Origin: Liopterus haemorrhoidalis
Taxonomy: Eukaryota; Arthropoda; Insecta; Coleoptera; Dytiscidae
Length of the DNA stretch: 64,000 bases
NCBI GenBank assembly: GCA_963971575.1
Contig: OZ020625.1
Span: 17,762,829-17,826,828, forward strand
Direction: 5' to 3'
The notes below the pieces were generated by a model. That model worked only from the letters and a program-made list of their open reading frames with translations. It was not told the origin of the DNA and did not search any database. Of the stretch, positions 44,899-55,740 are shown in pieces. The first letter of the stretch is position 1, and every line of letters starts with the position of its first letter. A program made the translations under genes and the position numbers.

Positions 44899-45290
44899 AT
44901 CTCAGAAAGAGCGATAGTAATAAAATATATTATTTGTAGAAAGTTATTGTTTTTTCACACAGAAGCGGCACACAAAATATGAATAGTTCGACACGAAATA
45001 TTGTTAAGAAACAACCGAGTGTGCCACACATCTTATATGGGAATACGAACTAGGGTTAAACACAATAGATCATAAAAATTTTACCCTAAAATTTTGAAGA
45101 AAAATATGGTCACAGGGGTGCGTTTAAAGACATGATAAATATGGTCACAGGCGTGAGTTTAATAAAATGATAAATAGTAATATAGAAATACACAAAACCA
45201 ATTTAAACGTGTTTAAAATGTGCACGCCACTGTAACTGCCTGACAAAAAGATTTATTACTATCGCTCTTTCTGAGATATACTATCTGACT
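44899..45290. mobile_element. Inverted-repeat MITE in left arm
   Basis: CTATCTCAGAAAGAGCGATA with GTAATAAA at about 44900-44932 is inverted at about 45250-45285 (TTTATTACTATCGCTCTTTC then TGAGATA). No coding. The same unit is in the right arm at about 62100-62512. Confidence 0.7.
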
Positions 45291-47220
45291 ATATACTTTC
45301 TGACTATAGAATGTAAACTTTCGTTTATAATATAATTCTATTTGATAGTTAACAAATAGCTTATTCAGAAAAATTATTTTTATATGTACACACAATAAAT
45401 TTTTTCAAAGACATAAAAAAATATCAATATTTTGTGAAAAAACAATTTGATCAAAACTTCCTGTTGAACTATTCCGGTTCCCATCAATGTACATTATGGA
45501 GATTTTATCAGATTTTTAGTTCAATCCTTCTGGGAAATAGGGTGGGGGACAAAAGTTTTTGGCGATTTTTCAAAAATAAAAATTTGTGCATCCACACATT
45601 AAGAGGTTTCATTTGATACCCCACTCAAAATTTAAAAAAAAATATTTATTTTTCTATTAAATACATATTTGCTTATATTTATCCCGCGCTGTATTTTTTT
45701 GAACTCTCTATAGTTTTCCTATATGTGGGTAAAAAGTTGTACAAGTATGCCAAATATCAACTTTCTATGTTCAACCGTTTGCCTACAATTTCTACTGTAC
45801 AGACAGACAGACAGACAGACGTACAAAACCCTAAAAATGGAAATAATGACTTTCAAACTATTTAATTTAGGTAGTAAATATAATAAAATAAAACAAAATA
45901 AATAAATAATAAATAATAGGTTCCCAAACGCCTAGATAAACGTATAAGGGGTAGAGAAGGTAAGTTCTTCGTTTTTAGACCGACGGTCATAGATATAAAA
46001 GCCACGTGGTGAGTGTGACGTTTCTATCAGTCCTATTATCCCTATATAAACAGGTGCTATTTTAAGTATTGAATACTTTAGGCTGAGTCGACCCCAAAGC
46101 TGACTGCACAATATCAGAAGATATAAATCCGAAGGAGGTGGGAGATAAATAAAATCTAAATGTGACCCTATTATGTTTTTTTTTTACCCCTATAAATCAC
46201 GTTTAATACTTTTAACTAATGAAATTATTCACGCTAGAATTAACCAGAATTCTAAATATTCCATAATACAATTTTGATAAATAATATGGGTGGTCTTGCC
46301 CGTAATTGCATATTTCAACAAAATATTATCAACCACACAACATTGTAAGGACGTGTGTCGGTCTGCAGTCCTGTCATAAAATGCAATAGAATGCACAACA
46401 TTGTATGGAGACCACCTGCGTAGTATGTTCAATGTCATCTACTGTTTCACAGATAAAAATATCCTTATTGAACCATAAAACAAAAATAATTTTTTGCGTT
46501 TTGTAAAAAAAACTACATTTTTCTTAATAGTATGTACCGTAAATATGAGAGATATTTGGTTGATTAATAATTATTTTTGCTGGTAGATGATTATGGGTAT
46601 AATTTAACTAGGAATTATTTAAATAGATATGTGCACTAAAATTAATACTTTATGCATTCAAATAAAAAATATTTAGCATTAAATAAATATATCTATTTAA
46701 AATTAAAATTTAAAATTGACCAATATTTTATTTATAGTGTGCTTTAAAATGATTTTTTTTTGTGCATTAAAATATTAAAAAATGTACATTTAATAAATAT
46801 TTTTACTTTAAATAAAAAATACTATAATGGGGATAATTATTATCATAATGTGAATGTCTTTTTGGCCCTCGGGCCAAAGTTTGTCCGAAAATGTTTAAGG
46901 CCCGAAAATGATATCAGATATAAACTTATTATTGCCCAAATTATGTACATATTATTAAAAAACATTTAAAAAACTCTTTTTAATAACATGTTTTATTAAC
47001 GCAAAATCAACACATTTAAAAAAATGTATTTATAAAAACATCAAAAAAATATATAATAATAATAAATTTATTTTAGCACTTGCTATTATTTTTTCTAAAT
47101 CTAATTACAAAAACTTAACATAAACATAAAGAAAATAATTAATAAAAATTTACATTTTTAAGCCTCTAGATATCGCTAAATATATTACAAATATTTTTAT
47201 ACGAATGCACAGGACTCAGG

Positions 47221-48009
47221 GATACAGATACCATTGAGCCATTGACAGATACCATTGAGTGAAATTAAACATGAAACACTGTTAAACATATGTACTTGGT
47301 TTGTAAGAAAGTGGATTTAAATTAAGCGCCTTTAAGTATGCAACCAACAATGCACTGGTGTTACGCAGGAAGTCAACATATCTACAATACAAAAAGACAC
47401 TTTTAAACATTAAAAAACATGGAAAACATTATAAATTTACAACAAATTAACAAAACTGAGATATATTAAACATAATATTGATAAATTTTAATGTTTTATA
47501 ACGCATATTTATTATTATTTTAGTGTTTATTTATAAAACGTCTGATCCTTACTACGGAGTTGTCAGCCAATTAAAATTTACCCCTTCCATTTTCAGAAAT
47601 CTGAAATTCTTGGGGAAAATAATTCATTCTCAGTTCTCAGTTTATCTGTTAGAGATGTAGCATTATAGTGTGGTGACTTTTAAATATTTAGTTTGTTTTG
47701 ATTTTTGTGTTCTAATTTTTAGTTTTACTATTTTTTTTTAAAAGTAAGTATTATTTTATTCATTTCAAATTATAAGCTGTAATATTTTTAATAATTAACG
47801 TATTTGTTTATTATATAATGCGCCTGTTTCTTTGGTTTTACTGGAACTAGATTTTCAATTTTAGAAATTTTTACCCAAATAGTAAGGCTTTTGGTAATTT
47901 TGTTTAACAAAAGCCCACTTCAAACTTTAAACAGACAGTTCCTGACAACTTAGGAAAATTAAAATTCCAGTAAATTATCATGAGCTCTCATTTTAAGGAT
48001 TGAAGTGAG
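47221..48009. other. Left edge of the invertible segment, no gene
   Basis: AT-rich non-coding DNA just inside the left arm. The block ACAGATACCATTGAG occurs twice at about 47223-47265. Nothing else recognised. Confidence 0.5.
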
Positions 48010-48251
48010 CAGGGCCATCTTAGGCCATGCAGGGGCCCCTGGGGCAAACAGAGTTTGGGGCCCTGTAATAAGGTCACAAAAAAAAAAGTGGATAAAAACA
48101 TCAGTATGTACTTTTATTTAGTGACTATTGGTTATTATGGTTAGCTTTATACAAATCAAATATAAGTGAAGTGATTACTATTTTGAGAATTGGACTTACG
48201 TTAATGATGATGGTTTCTTCCGGGATTTCTGTTGTGCAAAATCTTCAATTA

Positions 48252-48833
48252 CAGCGATTCTCAAACTGGGGTCCTCGGACCTTTGGGGGTCCGCGAAACA
48301 ATTTTGACATTAACTTTATATACCCCAACTTTTCGTTTTTATTCAAATAACATATTTACTAAAAATGCTACATGGTCAAGACTTTATGTTTGTTGTTACC
48401 TAAGTAGTTATTGACATAACTAAACAGTAATTAGTAAAAATTTAATTATTTTTATTCAACAAAAATTATTTACAGAAAACATATTATAATAAGATTTATT
48501 TAACCAATATTTGACCAAGAAATGTTTGTATGAGTTTAACGTATTATAATTTGTAACTTTTTAATTCTTTTTACTACTATTTTTATTCATTTTATGTTTT
48601 TTTTATTCTATATGCTAATAAAAATGTTCATCTCTGTAAATGCACAAGACCATTTATTAATATAAACAGCGATATATTTTTACCAATATTTATTATAACG
48701 TAGTGCCTGAGATTATTGAGCCAGAAATTAAGTATCAAGAACGACGTAAAATTACCTAGGGTTGGGATGGGGTCCTCAAAAAAAAAGTTGTTCAAGAGGG
48801 GGTCCTCAGACTACATTAGTTTAAGAACTCCTG
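48252..48833. mobile_element. Nested hAT MITE (582 bp)
   Basis: Ends CAGCGATTCTCAAACTGGGG and, inverted, CAGGAGTTCTTAAACTAATG; inner GGTCCTCGGACC-like blocks at both ends. Target repeats TTCAATTA (48244-48251) and TTCTATTA (48834-48841) match 7 of 8. Removing it rejoins the outer hAT frame DFEDIIE-DFAQQKSRKKPSS, which supports both boundaries. Confidence 0.85.
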
Positions 48834-48834
48834 T

Positions 48835-49130
48835 TCTATTATGTCCTCAAAGTCTAATTTTTGAAGGATATCACTTTCTATGCACATGATTGACAAATTA
48901 GTGGCTTACTAATTTGTCACGGCTTGTTCTTGTAACATAGTCGTTCGTAATTTTTTTTTATTCTTTTTAGCCGTGAAAATGAGCGCTCTTCACAAAAATT
49001 GGTGACCATTAAGCAAAGGAATATCCTTGTAGCAACTTCCACATTCGGGGAAATTTCTTCTAATTTATCTGCTTTTATTAGAGTATGTAAGGCTGAGATA
49101 CCCAAGTCCGTCGATTCATTTGCAAGGTTT
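48835..49130 (-). pseudogene. hAT transposase dimerisation domain fragment
   Basis: The minus strand reads MGISALHTLIKADKLEEISP..., ERSFSRLKRIKKNYERL and SIMCIESDILQKLDFEDIIE, with one frame break near 48915. It is typical of the C-terminus of ZMYM/52-kDa-repressor-like hAT transposases. Only this end survives. Confidence 0.75.
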
Positions 49131-49273
49131 TTTTAATAAATGTAGTAAAATTGCACTAAAAAAATAAGCTCCTCATTTTTCCGTGTAAACGACGACCTCG
49201 GCATTTTGAGGCCCCCATCAAGCCGGGGCCCTGAGTTCGTGCCCCATGTGCCCTTATGGAAAAGACGGAACTG

Positions 49274-49741
49274 GTTAGGAGCTTTTATGGTAGAAAGGTG
49301 TCAAAATTTTCTTTAAAAATATCTTTATTTTGTTATTATTGTGTAGCGCGCTAATATCTTCAGATGTCTAGTTACAGATTATAAAAATTAGTGAAGTCTT
49401 CAAATATTTAAGGTTTTGGAACGATTTTGAAACATTTGCACCTTTAAATTTTATGATAATACTTGTTCAAAAAATTAAATTTTGTTCTTGGCATTTTATC
49501 GGCGGTGCCTTTGAAGTTAGTTTTCATGACGCCTACTAGTTTTAGAGAAGTAACTTTATAACTGCAGACTTGCCACCTAGTCGCCAATTTGCGATAAGTA
49601 TTGAAATATTTTTGATTGTACATTTTCCAAAAGACACCGCGTTATTGTTAGGCGACGTAAGGTCCCACCGTCTTCAGAATACATGGACATAGACATAGGT
49701 TGTGGATTCATAAATTATTAGTTTCATTATTATTAATAAGC
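49274..49741. other. Intergenic spacer, no recognised feature
   Basis: AT-rich; no open frame of note and no obvious repeat. Confidence 0.45.
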
Positions 49742-51815
49742 AGAGCCGGCGCTAGATCTTTTGGCGCCCGGGGCTAGCCGCGGATATCCGTTATTTTTCT
49801 GCGGATGCGGATAAGTTATCATTTAAATCGGATGCGGATCAGATGCGGATTATATATAATATCCGCGTGAACATAAAATCTGGTTGAACGCCTCTTCCTA
49901 CGGAAGTCGCGTTTAGAACCCCAAAAATGTATCGCTAGCATTTGTATTGTGTTTATGGCTAGGCTTTTCATACGTCCCGGTTTGACCGGGATTGTCTCGG
50001 TATGAAGGTATTGTCCCGGCGTCCTGACCAGTTTGTCATTTTGTCCCGGATATTTAAAAAAATGGATATTTGTAAAAATTAAAAAGTGCAAAATACGCAC
50101 TACGCACTAAAAAAAGCTCAGCCTCGGAAAATGACGATTAGACAATCATAGGCGATTCCAAACGTTTAGGCGGAACTAGATTTTGAAATCTAGTAATTTT
50201 TATCTATTAATTCGGACTTTTAGTCATTTTGTTTAAGCTTTGTAAATCATACTCACATTGCGAATTCCAGATTAAATTGATTGTCATTATAAAATGTCCT
50301 TTTCATTGTATTTGAATTTTATGTCATTCTTAATAAAAATCTTCAAAATATGGAAAAATGTGTTAAAATTTTTGACATATGTCATTCGTTTCCATGGTTT
50401 CACTGTTGGAATTTTAAATTTTCACATACCAAACGTGAAACATGAAATAACCCAAGCAAAGTCCCTTCTCGTGACAACCTTATTTTTAAAGACATTTCAG
50501 GCTAGTGATAAATATTAATAACTTTTTAATAATAAGTTATGTTAAATTAAGAGTAATTAAAAATTATTACTACGTAAATTTTGATTTTTCTTAACCATTC
50601 CGTTATTTATCCTTTTTAATCATAAGTACTAGCGTAGAAGGCGTTACTTTCTGTTTTTAACAAAATCTCAAAATTGTCCCGGTTTGAGAAAACAAATATT
50701 ATGGTAAGTCTAGTTATGGCAAGAGTGCAATAATGATACGTTACGGCACTTTTTACTTTTTTTACTCTTCCCATAAAGACCTACTTTACGCTTACTTAAA
50801 TAGTTAAATATAGTAGAGTTTATATAACAGTCGTAGATACAACAATTTCATTGGATTTTTGCCAGTTTATTCATTTAAAAATAATTATGTAACGTATCGC
50901 CTTATTTTGCATTTTTGGAAATATTAATAAAAATTAACCATGTTAATATGCCACATTTAAAAACATATGAAGCTCATATCAAATTTGAAAAAATAAAAAA
51001 ATCTTAAAATTTTTTAAATCGTCATACAACTTTCATCTTTTAATACATAATAGGATGAATTTAAGAATTTAGTTTTATTATTAAGAACTTATTTTTTTTT
51101 TTAATTTGCTGATCTTATAGGACTTTCCTTGTTATTTATTGGTCATAAATGTAGTAAATTAATCTGTTTAACTATTTATAAATATCACTGCTCTAAAACA
51201 ATAATAAGATATCTTAAAAAACTAAGTTTCTCAGATATTGTTGAAAGTTTTACATTTTATATAAACTTTGTTTTGACTTGGTTTGAGTCGAATAATTGTA
51301 ATTTCCATCTTTATTTTTTAATCTATATAATCTCAGTACGACGTTAGATAGAAAACATATTTCTAGACCCAGTAATATGGAATGTGGTACAATGTTAAAA
51401 ATTTCCTCTGCCCCCACCAAAATTGCTCTGGCCCCCAGTTGGCCCCTCAGAATTGTTTGGAGAAAAATGAAAGAGGGAAAAATGGAGAAAATTTTAGAAG
51501 TGAGGACCTTTTTTTTAGGTCATCACTTGTATTTTCATGTGTAAACGATAAAAACAATAATTTGAAATATTTCCTGGCCCCAACAAATGTTTCTCAAAAA
51601 TTTCCTGCGCCCCCCCCAGAATTTAAGAGCTAATAATAATAATAATAGCTATCTCCGGCACTGCCTATAATAGTTATTTCCAAACAGACAGCAAATCCTG
51701 TGCGGATATTTTTGCGGATGCGGATTGGATGCGGATATTTATATTTACAAAGGCTGCGGATGCGGATTCTGTCTATGCGGATGCGGATACAGAAAAACGT
51801 ATCCGCGCAGAGCTC
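49742..51815. repeat. Overlapping inverted-repeat elements, GCGGATGCGGAT-rich
   Basis: Both ends carry GCGGATGCGGAT repeats: about 49778-49865, and inverted-type ends near 51700-51815 (CGTATCCGCGCAGAGCTCTA). A second pair of ends, CAGAGCCGGCGCTAG at 49742 and the complement of CAGTGCCGGAGATAGC near 51655, interleaves with the first. This suggests two non-autonomous elements with a complex insertion history. Open frames inside are short and unrelated to any family I know. Confidence 0.5.
50149..50495 (-). mobile_element. Second copy of the TA MITE, inverted and truncated
   Basis: CCAAACGTTTAGGCGGAACTA at the left matches the right end of the MITE at 11204-11608 in reverse. The interior (CATTCGTTTCCATGGTTTCA; AACCCAAGCAAAGTCCCTTC) is the reverse complement of 11260-11360. 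The other terminus is lost after about 50495. Confidence 0.85.
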
Positions 51816-52263
51816 TAGTCATAGTAAAGGAGACTTTAGTTGACAGATGACGGTTAATTAAAGCATATGGTTCAATGGGAGAGAACTATAGCAATAAAAT
51901 GTACATTTTAGAATAGAGCCATATCATTTGTTCACAGGCAAAGCAAGAAATAGAGGAAGAGATACAATTTGTTTCACTTATAGAGAAGGAAAAAACATTA
52001 GCGACCGCCCAGAACTGAATGCGCGCGCTTGTATTCAAAGCGACATACGTTGAAGTTACCATATAATAATATAACAAAAAAGACAAAAATTATGAACGTA
52101 CGTTACAGTAAGAAGCAGAAATATGTTCTTGACATCTTACATAAAACTGTGTGAAATAAATATATATTTCTTTATCGGTTCTCAATCGATCAATCTGTCA
52201 AGTAAATTCTCCTTTACTATATAAGCGATAAGTCTCACGTATAAAAATATATGTTATTTATAC
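51816..52263. other. Spacer upstream of the RRM gene 5' half
   Basis: No gene recognised; AT-rich. Together with 52543-52738 it is the best candidate region for the promoter of the plus-strand half. Confidence 0.45.
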
Positions 52264-52542
52264 CAGTGTTTCTCAACCAAAAACGCACAATATATAATTT
52301 CCTAACGCGGACCACTAATAATAATTGTTGATGGATTTTTTGCAAGAAAACAAATACATTTAATGTGCTACTAAAACATTTATTTTATTTGTAGAAAATC
52401 ACAGAAAGTTTACAGAAAATAAACAAAATATAAATTACATAAAAAATGTGCATAAAAATACCAAACAAACTGCAAAAAATACATACTAAAACTTTCACGG
52501 ACCACTAAAATTTTTCTGCGGACCACCGGTTGAGAAACTCTG
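52264..52542. mobile_element. hAT MITE (279 bp)
   Basis: Ends CAGTGTTTCTCAACC and, inverted, CAGAGTTTCTCAACC. The 8-bp target duplication ATTTATAC is exact (52256-52263 and 52543-52550). Internal GCGGACCACTAA-like blocks at both sides. No coding. Confidence 0.92.
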
Positions 52543-52738
52543 ATTTATACGACATATCTGACAAACCTCTACCTATGAAATCCTGAAATTTGTTAAAATT
52601 CAGATTTTACATTATTGTTTGTACATATTTAATTATTTGTTTCAGATTAACTTCAAAAATAAAATACTATAAAATATTCAATTACGTTAAATTCCAAATT
52701 TCCATTTAACATTGTTTTTAATAAATTATTAAAAAAAT

Positions 52739-53134
52739 ATGTTGCGTCCTCAGTGTCTTCCAAGACCCCCAATTCCCCACATTCCCCCCATCCCACAAAT
52801 TCCCCGCATTCCACAAATTCCCCCCATCCCCCAAATTCCCCCCATACCACAAATACCCAAACGGTCCCCCATTTGGATGTATATCCAAACAGGCCCCCTA
52901 TCTGGAACACCAGTTTCCAATATTTATCCAATTGGACAGCGATTATTAAATTTAACTGTGGCAACTGGATATGATTTGATTCAACAAAATGGACAAAGAA
53001 GACTTGGACCACCTCCAAATTGGATGGGACCTCCACCACTTAAGGGATCGGAACTGTTCGTTGGTAATTTACCACGAGATATGTTTGAAGATGAAATTTT
53101 TCAATTGTTTTCAACACTGGGTAAAGTTTATGAA
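52739..53134 (+). CDS. Split RRM gene, exon 1 (coding)
   Basis: 396 bp, 132 codons, first ATG after AT-rich leader sequence. Encodes the proline-rich repeat and the first half of RRM1, ending TLGKVYE before GTACGT. The nine-base-type repeat behind PPIPQIP may vary in length between alleles. Confidence 0.85.
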
Positions 53135-55442
53135 GTACGTTTTTTTTTTCTTTTTCCCAGGTTTATATACGAGGGTTGCCTCTTATATTTCGGGATTGCG
53201 CTAAACTAGTGCTGCCACCTGACAACTGACGCTTCTATCGTAAAGTTTGACATTTTTGACGGTATACGTACTCAGAACGTTTTGACGTACGAGCTCTATT
53301 TGTGTTAACAGTAACTTGAAAAAGTCATCTTGGCTAAAAATGGAATTAAATCGTGACCTTTATCGAGCGATTATTTTTTACAACTTTCGGCGTGGATTAA
53401 CCCAACAACAGTGCATCGATGAATTTAATTTGACTTTTGGCCATAAAGCAAAACAATCAATTTGTTGTGTGCCGCAATGTTAATCGAGAATGAGGAAGAA
53501 TCCTTCTTAAACATTCCATAATTTACCTAAATCGAAAAAAATCAATTGAAACGACGTTTGGAGGCAGAGAGAAAGAGGATCGTAGGTTTTTATGGACCCA
53601 AAAACTAAAAATGGGCAAAAATCCTCGTTGTATTTTATGGAAAGAGATTTTTTACGTCCAAGAAAAGACAAAAAAAGCATTTATCCTACCCAAAATTTTC
53701 CTAAATCATCAGTTGATATATTAAAAGGCCCTTCTACTTTTTCAGGCAGAGATATTAATTTTTACTAATATATTAACCATATTTTTGTTGTTATTATATT
53801 GACAGACAGTCAAAAAGAATTAAAAATACAATGAAAAACTACAAATTTCTTTGAAATTTCTTTAGAATAGTATATTATTACATATCTTGTAAATCGTAGA
53901 TTACCTTTAAATTTAAAAAAGTCAGCTGTGGCCACCACAGGACCGACCGCCATCATAAAGTACTTGACAAAATACATTCTAGCAGCAGAGTAGAAATAAC
54001 TTGGCCTAATATTTTCTAACAGAGATATAAATAATATCTCTGTTGACCATATCATATGACCATGGAAACGTTACATATAAGTATGAAAAAATTTTCGTTT
54101 TATCAAAAAATTTCTCAAAGAAGAGTTATTAGTTATTGCATTTATAGCAACTTTTGTTAAATAATTTTTTTCGAAATATTTTTCTGTTGCTAAATATTCG
54201 TAAAAATCTTAAAATCGACACGAGTAAACTCCCATTTCTAGTCAACCGATTTTTACCAAAAGTTGTTCAACTCGTACCATTGATGTCAAAAGCTTAAATG
54301 TGCAGTTTCATAAAAATCCTTTTACCCGAATTTGCTCTGCACGTGTACACAGACAGACAGACAGACGGACGGACGGACAGATAGACCGACAGACATCATG
54401 CTAAAAATAGTCAAAACCTTATGTGGGGACCTCAATTCGTGGAGATCCATCGAAATCTCGAAATGTCAAAATCGGTATGATCACAATACCTACCTCCCTT
54501 ATATACGTTGGCGGTCGATAAAAAAGCTCGGAAAACAGGAAAAATACAACTCGTGTTCATTTTCACCATGTAAACAAATACACGAGTAACAGTTTAATGT
54601 CACTTTCGAGTGTTCCAGCTTTACCGCATACGGCGCTGCGATCTTAAAAAGTTTCCCCTATAGCAACTTTTGTCAAGTAATTTTTTTCGAAATATTTTTC
54701 TGTTGCTAAATATTCGCAAAAATCTTAAAACCGACACGAATAAACTCCCATTTCTAGTTAACCGATTTTTACCTAAAGTTGACCAACTCGTGCCATTGAT
54801 GTCAAATGCTTAAATATGAAGTTTCATAAAAATCCTTTTAGTCGAATTTGCTCTGCACTTGTACACGGACCGACAGACAGACAGACATCATGCTAAAAAT
54901 AGTCAAAACGTTATTCGGCAAAAAAGCATTGTATTTAAGTAACTATATTTAAAAATACGTCTTAGTTCACATAAACTGCAGCACAACACACTACAAATAT
55001 TATACAAATATACGCTTCTGTTTAATTTACCAAGCCCCCACCAGATGTCTCACTGTTGTTTGGAGTCGCGAATACTTCCCTTATATATGTTGGCGGTCGG
55101 TAAAATTCGTAGTCCTACGGGGAAAAGTATAATATAGAACAAACATTATGATTTTTTTTTTGCTTCGAAGATGGTATTTATCAAAGTTTGTTAAAAATTT
55201 GTATATTTTAGATTCGATTGATGATAAATTTTTCTGGTTTTACTCGTGGTTTTGCGTTTGTAACTTATTGCAATCTCTCTGATGCCTGGAGAGCTTTGAA
55301 GGAACTAAATGGATATGAAGTCCGTCCAGGACGTAGGATTGGAGTCTGCAAGTCCGTGGACAATTGCAGACTTTACATTGGACAAATTCCATCGGACAAA
55401 AGTCGACAGGAAGCTTTTGTGGAGCTCAACAGATATTTACAG
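52739..55442 (+). CDS. RRM RNA-binding protein (A1CF/RBM46/SYNCRIP type), 5' half
   Basis: Two plus-strand exons: 52739-53134 (donor GTACGT) and 55212-55442 (acceptor ATATTTTAG, donor GTAGGT), both phase 0. The N-terminus is a Pro/Ile repeat (PPIPQIP, about residues 8-42). Then come TGYDLIQQNGQRRLGPPP, RRM1 (RNP2 LFVGNL; RNP1 RGFAFVTY; YEVRPGRRIGVCKSVDNC) and the start of RRM2 (RNP2 LYIGQI; ends VELNRYLQ). The reading frame then stops after the donor, and no plus-strand exon continues it within the window. The next family segment is exactly the first codon of the minus-strand exon at 44243. A TTTGTTTCAG at about 52636-52645 may be the acceptor of a 5' UTR exon. Confidence 0.87.
53168..53465 (+). 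mobile_element. Mariner-family relic, 5' end only
   Basis: It begins TACGAGGGTTGCC, a mariner-like terminus. An ATG at about 53340 opens MELNRDLYRAIIFYNFRRGL then TQQQCIDEFNLTFGHKA, the N-terminal helix-turn-helix region of a mariner transposase. The rest is gone. It lies in intron 1 of the RRM gene half. Confidence 0.75.
53466..53700 (+). pseudogene. THAP-like domain relic
   Basis: Plus strand, with stops: CCVPQC, then RMRKNPS, then TFHNLPKSKK, then WTQKLKMGKNPRCI. The C-x4-C-like start, FH-x-LPK and the KMGK stretch resemble the first half of a THAP zinc finger, often found in P-element or hAT-related transposases. Frames are broken. A tentative call. Confidence 0.45.
54110..54910. repeat. 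Tandem pair of (GACA)n-ended repeats
   Basis: A block of about 200 bp occurs twice in the same direction, about 54165-54380 and 54670-54895. It runs GAAATATTTTTCTGTTGCTA, AAAATC...CGACACGA, AACTCCCATTTCTAGT and TTTGCTCTGCAC and ends in (GACA)n. It resembles in layout the (GACA)n-linked repeat in the inverted-repeat arms. Family unknown. It lies in intron 1. Confidence 0.75.
55212..55442 (+). CDS. Split RRM gene, exon 2
   Basis: 231 bp, 77 codons. Encodes IRLMINFSGFTRGFAFVTY, the rest of RRM1 and the first strand and helix of RRM2, ending EAFVELNRYLQ at CAG before GTAGGT. It is followed by intron-like sequence and, from 55664, the Helitron. Confidence 0.87.
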
Positions 55443-55675
55443 GTAGGTTAATAGCCAAGCCTGTTCCTGGCGGGGATGTTAAAGCCCCCCCCCCCCCAAA
55501 GAGGCGGGTAGACCTGGTGGCAGCCGTCTGCCGACCGTTTGTGTTGTGGCAAATGACCTGGGGGGGATCAAAGATATAAATTTTCATTTAAATATCAGTC
55601 TGGTACATATTAAATACAAAATTGAATTTAAAGATGTACACGATTATTGATTATATAATAATACTAGCTGGGTAC

Positions 55676-55691
55676 CCGTGCTTCGCTACGG
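55676..55691 (-). other. Helitron 3' terminal hairpin
   Basis: CCGTAGCGAAGCACGG on the minus strand: CCGT pairs with ACGG, and GC with GC around a GAA loop with one bulged base. It is followed by GTACCCAG and the CTAG terminus (55667-55664). Confidence 0.7.
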
Positions 55692-55740
55692 TATAGTGAC
55701 GGACGCATTAGTGTAAAATCCTCAGTTTGTTTTAAAACAT

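Larger units (their letters stand above)
44383..47220. repeat. Long inverted repeat, left arm (about 2.8 kb)
   Basis: It matches the reverse complement of 60190-63005 along its full length. Outer ends: GGTGAGAACCTTTTTTTGG here against the complement of AAAAAAAGGTTCTCAC there. Inner ends: GAATGCACAGGACTCAGGGA here against CCCTGAGTCCTGTGCATTCG there. The arms differ by scattered substitutions and indels; the right arm has an extra stretch of about 36 bases near 61815-61850. The arm is a mosaic: a Tigger end, an inverted-repeat MITE, a (GACA)n-linked repeat and AT-rich sequence. No host gene. Confidence 0.92.
48010..49273 (-). mobile_element. hAT element relic with C-terminal transposase
   Basis: Left end CAGGGCCATCTTAGGCCATG; the right end, on the minus strand, reads CAGTTCCGTCTTTTCCATAA, imperfect inverted repeats of hAT style. 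The minus strand encodes the hAT dimerisation segment (48917-49105): ATRIFLCLMVTNFCEERSFS then RLKRIKKNY, and after it LDFEDIIE. Flanks do not give a convincing 8-bp duplication. A second hAT element sits inside it. Confidence 0.72.

Noticed and set aside
46760..46969. A 69-codon open frame with a near-copy at 60412-60594
   Set aside because: Its repetition comes from the inverted arms. The two versions differ by frameshifts and there is no selection signal or family.
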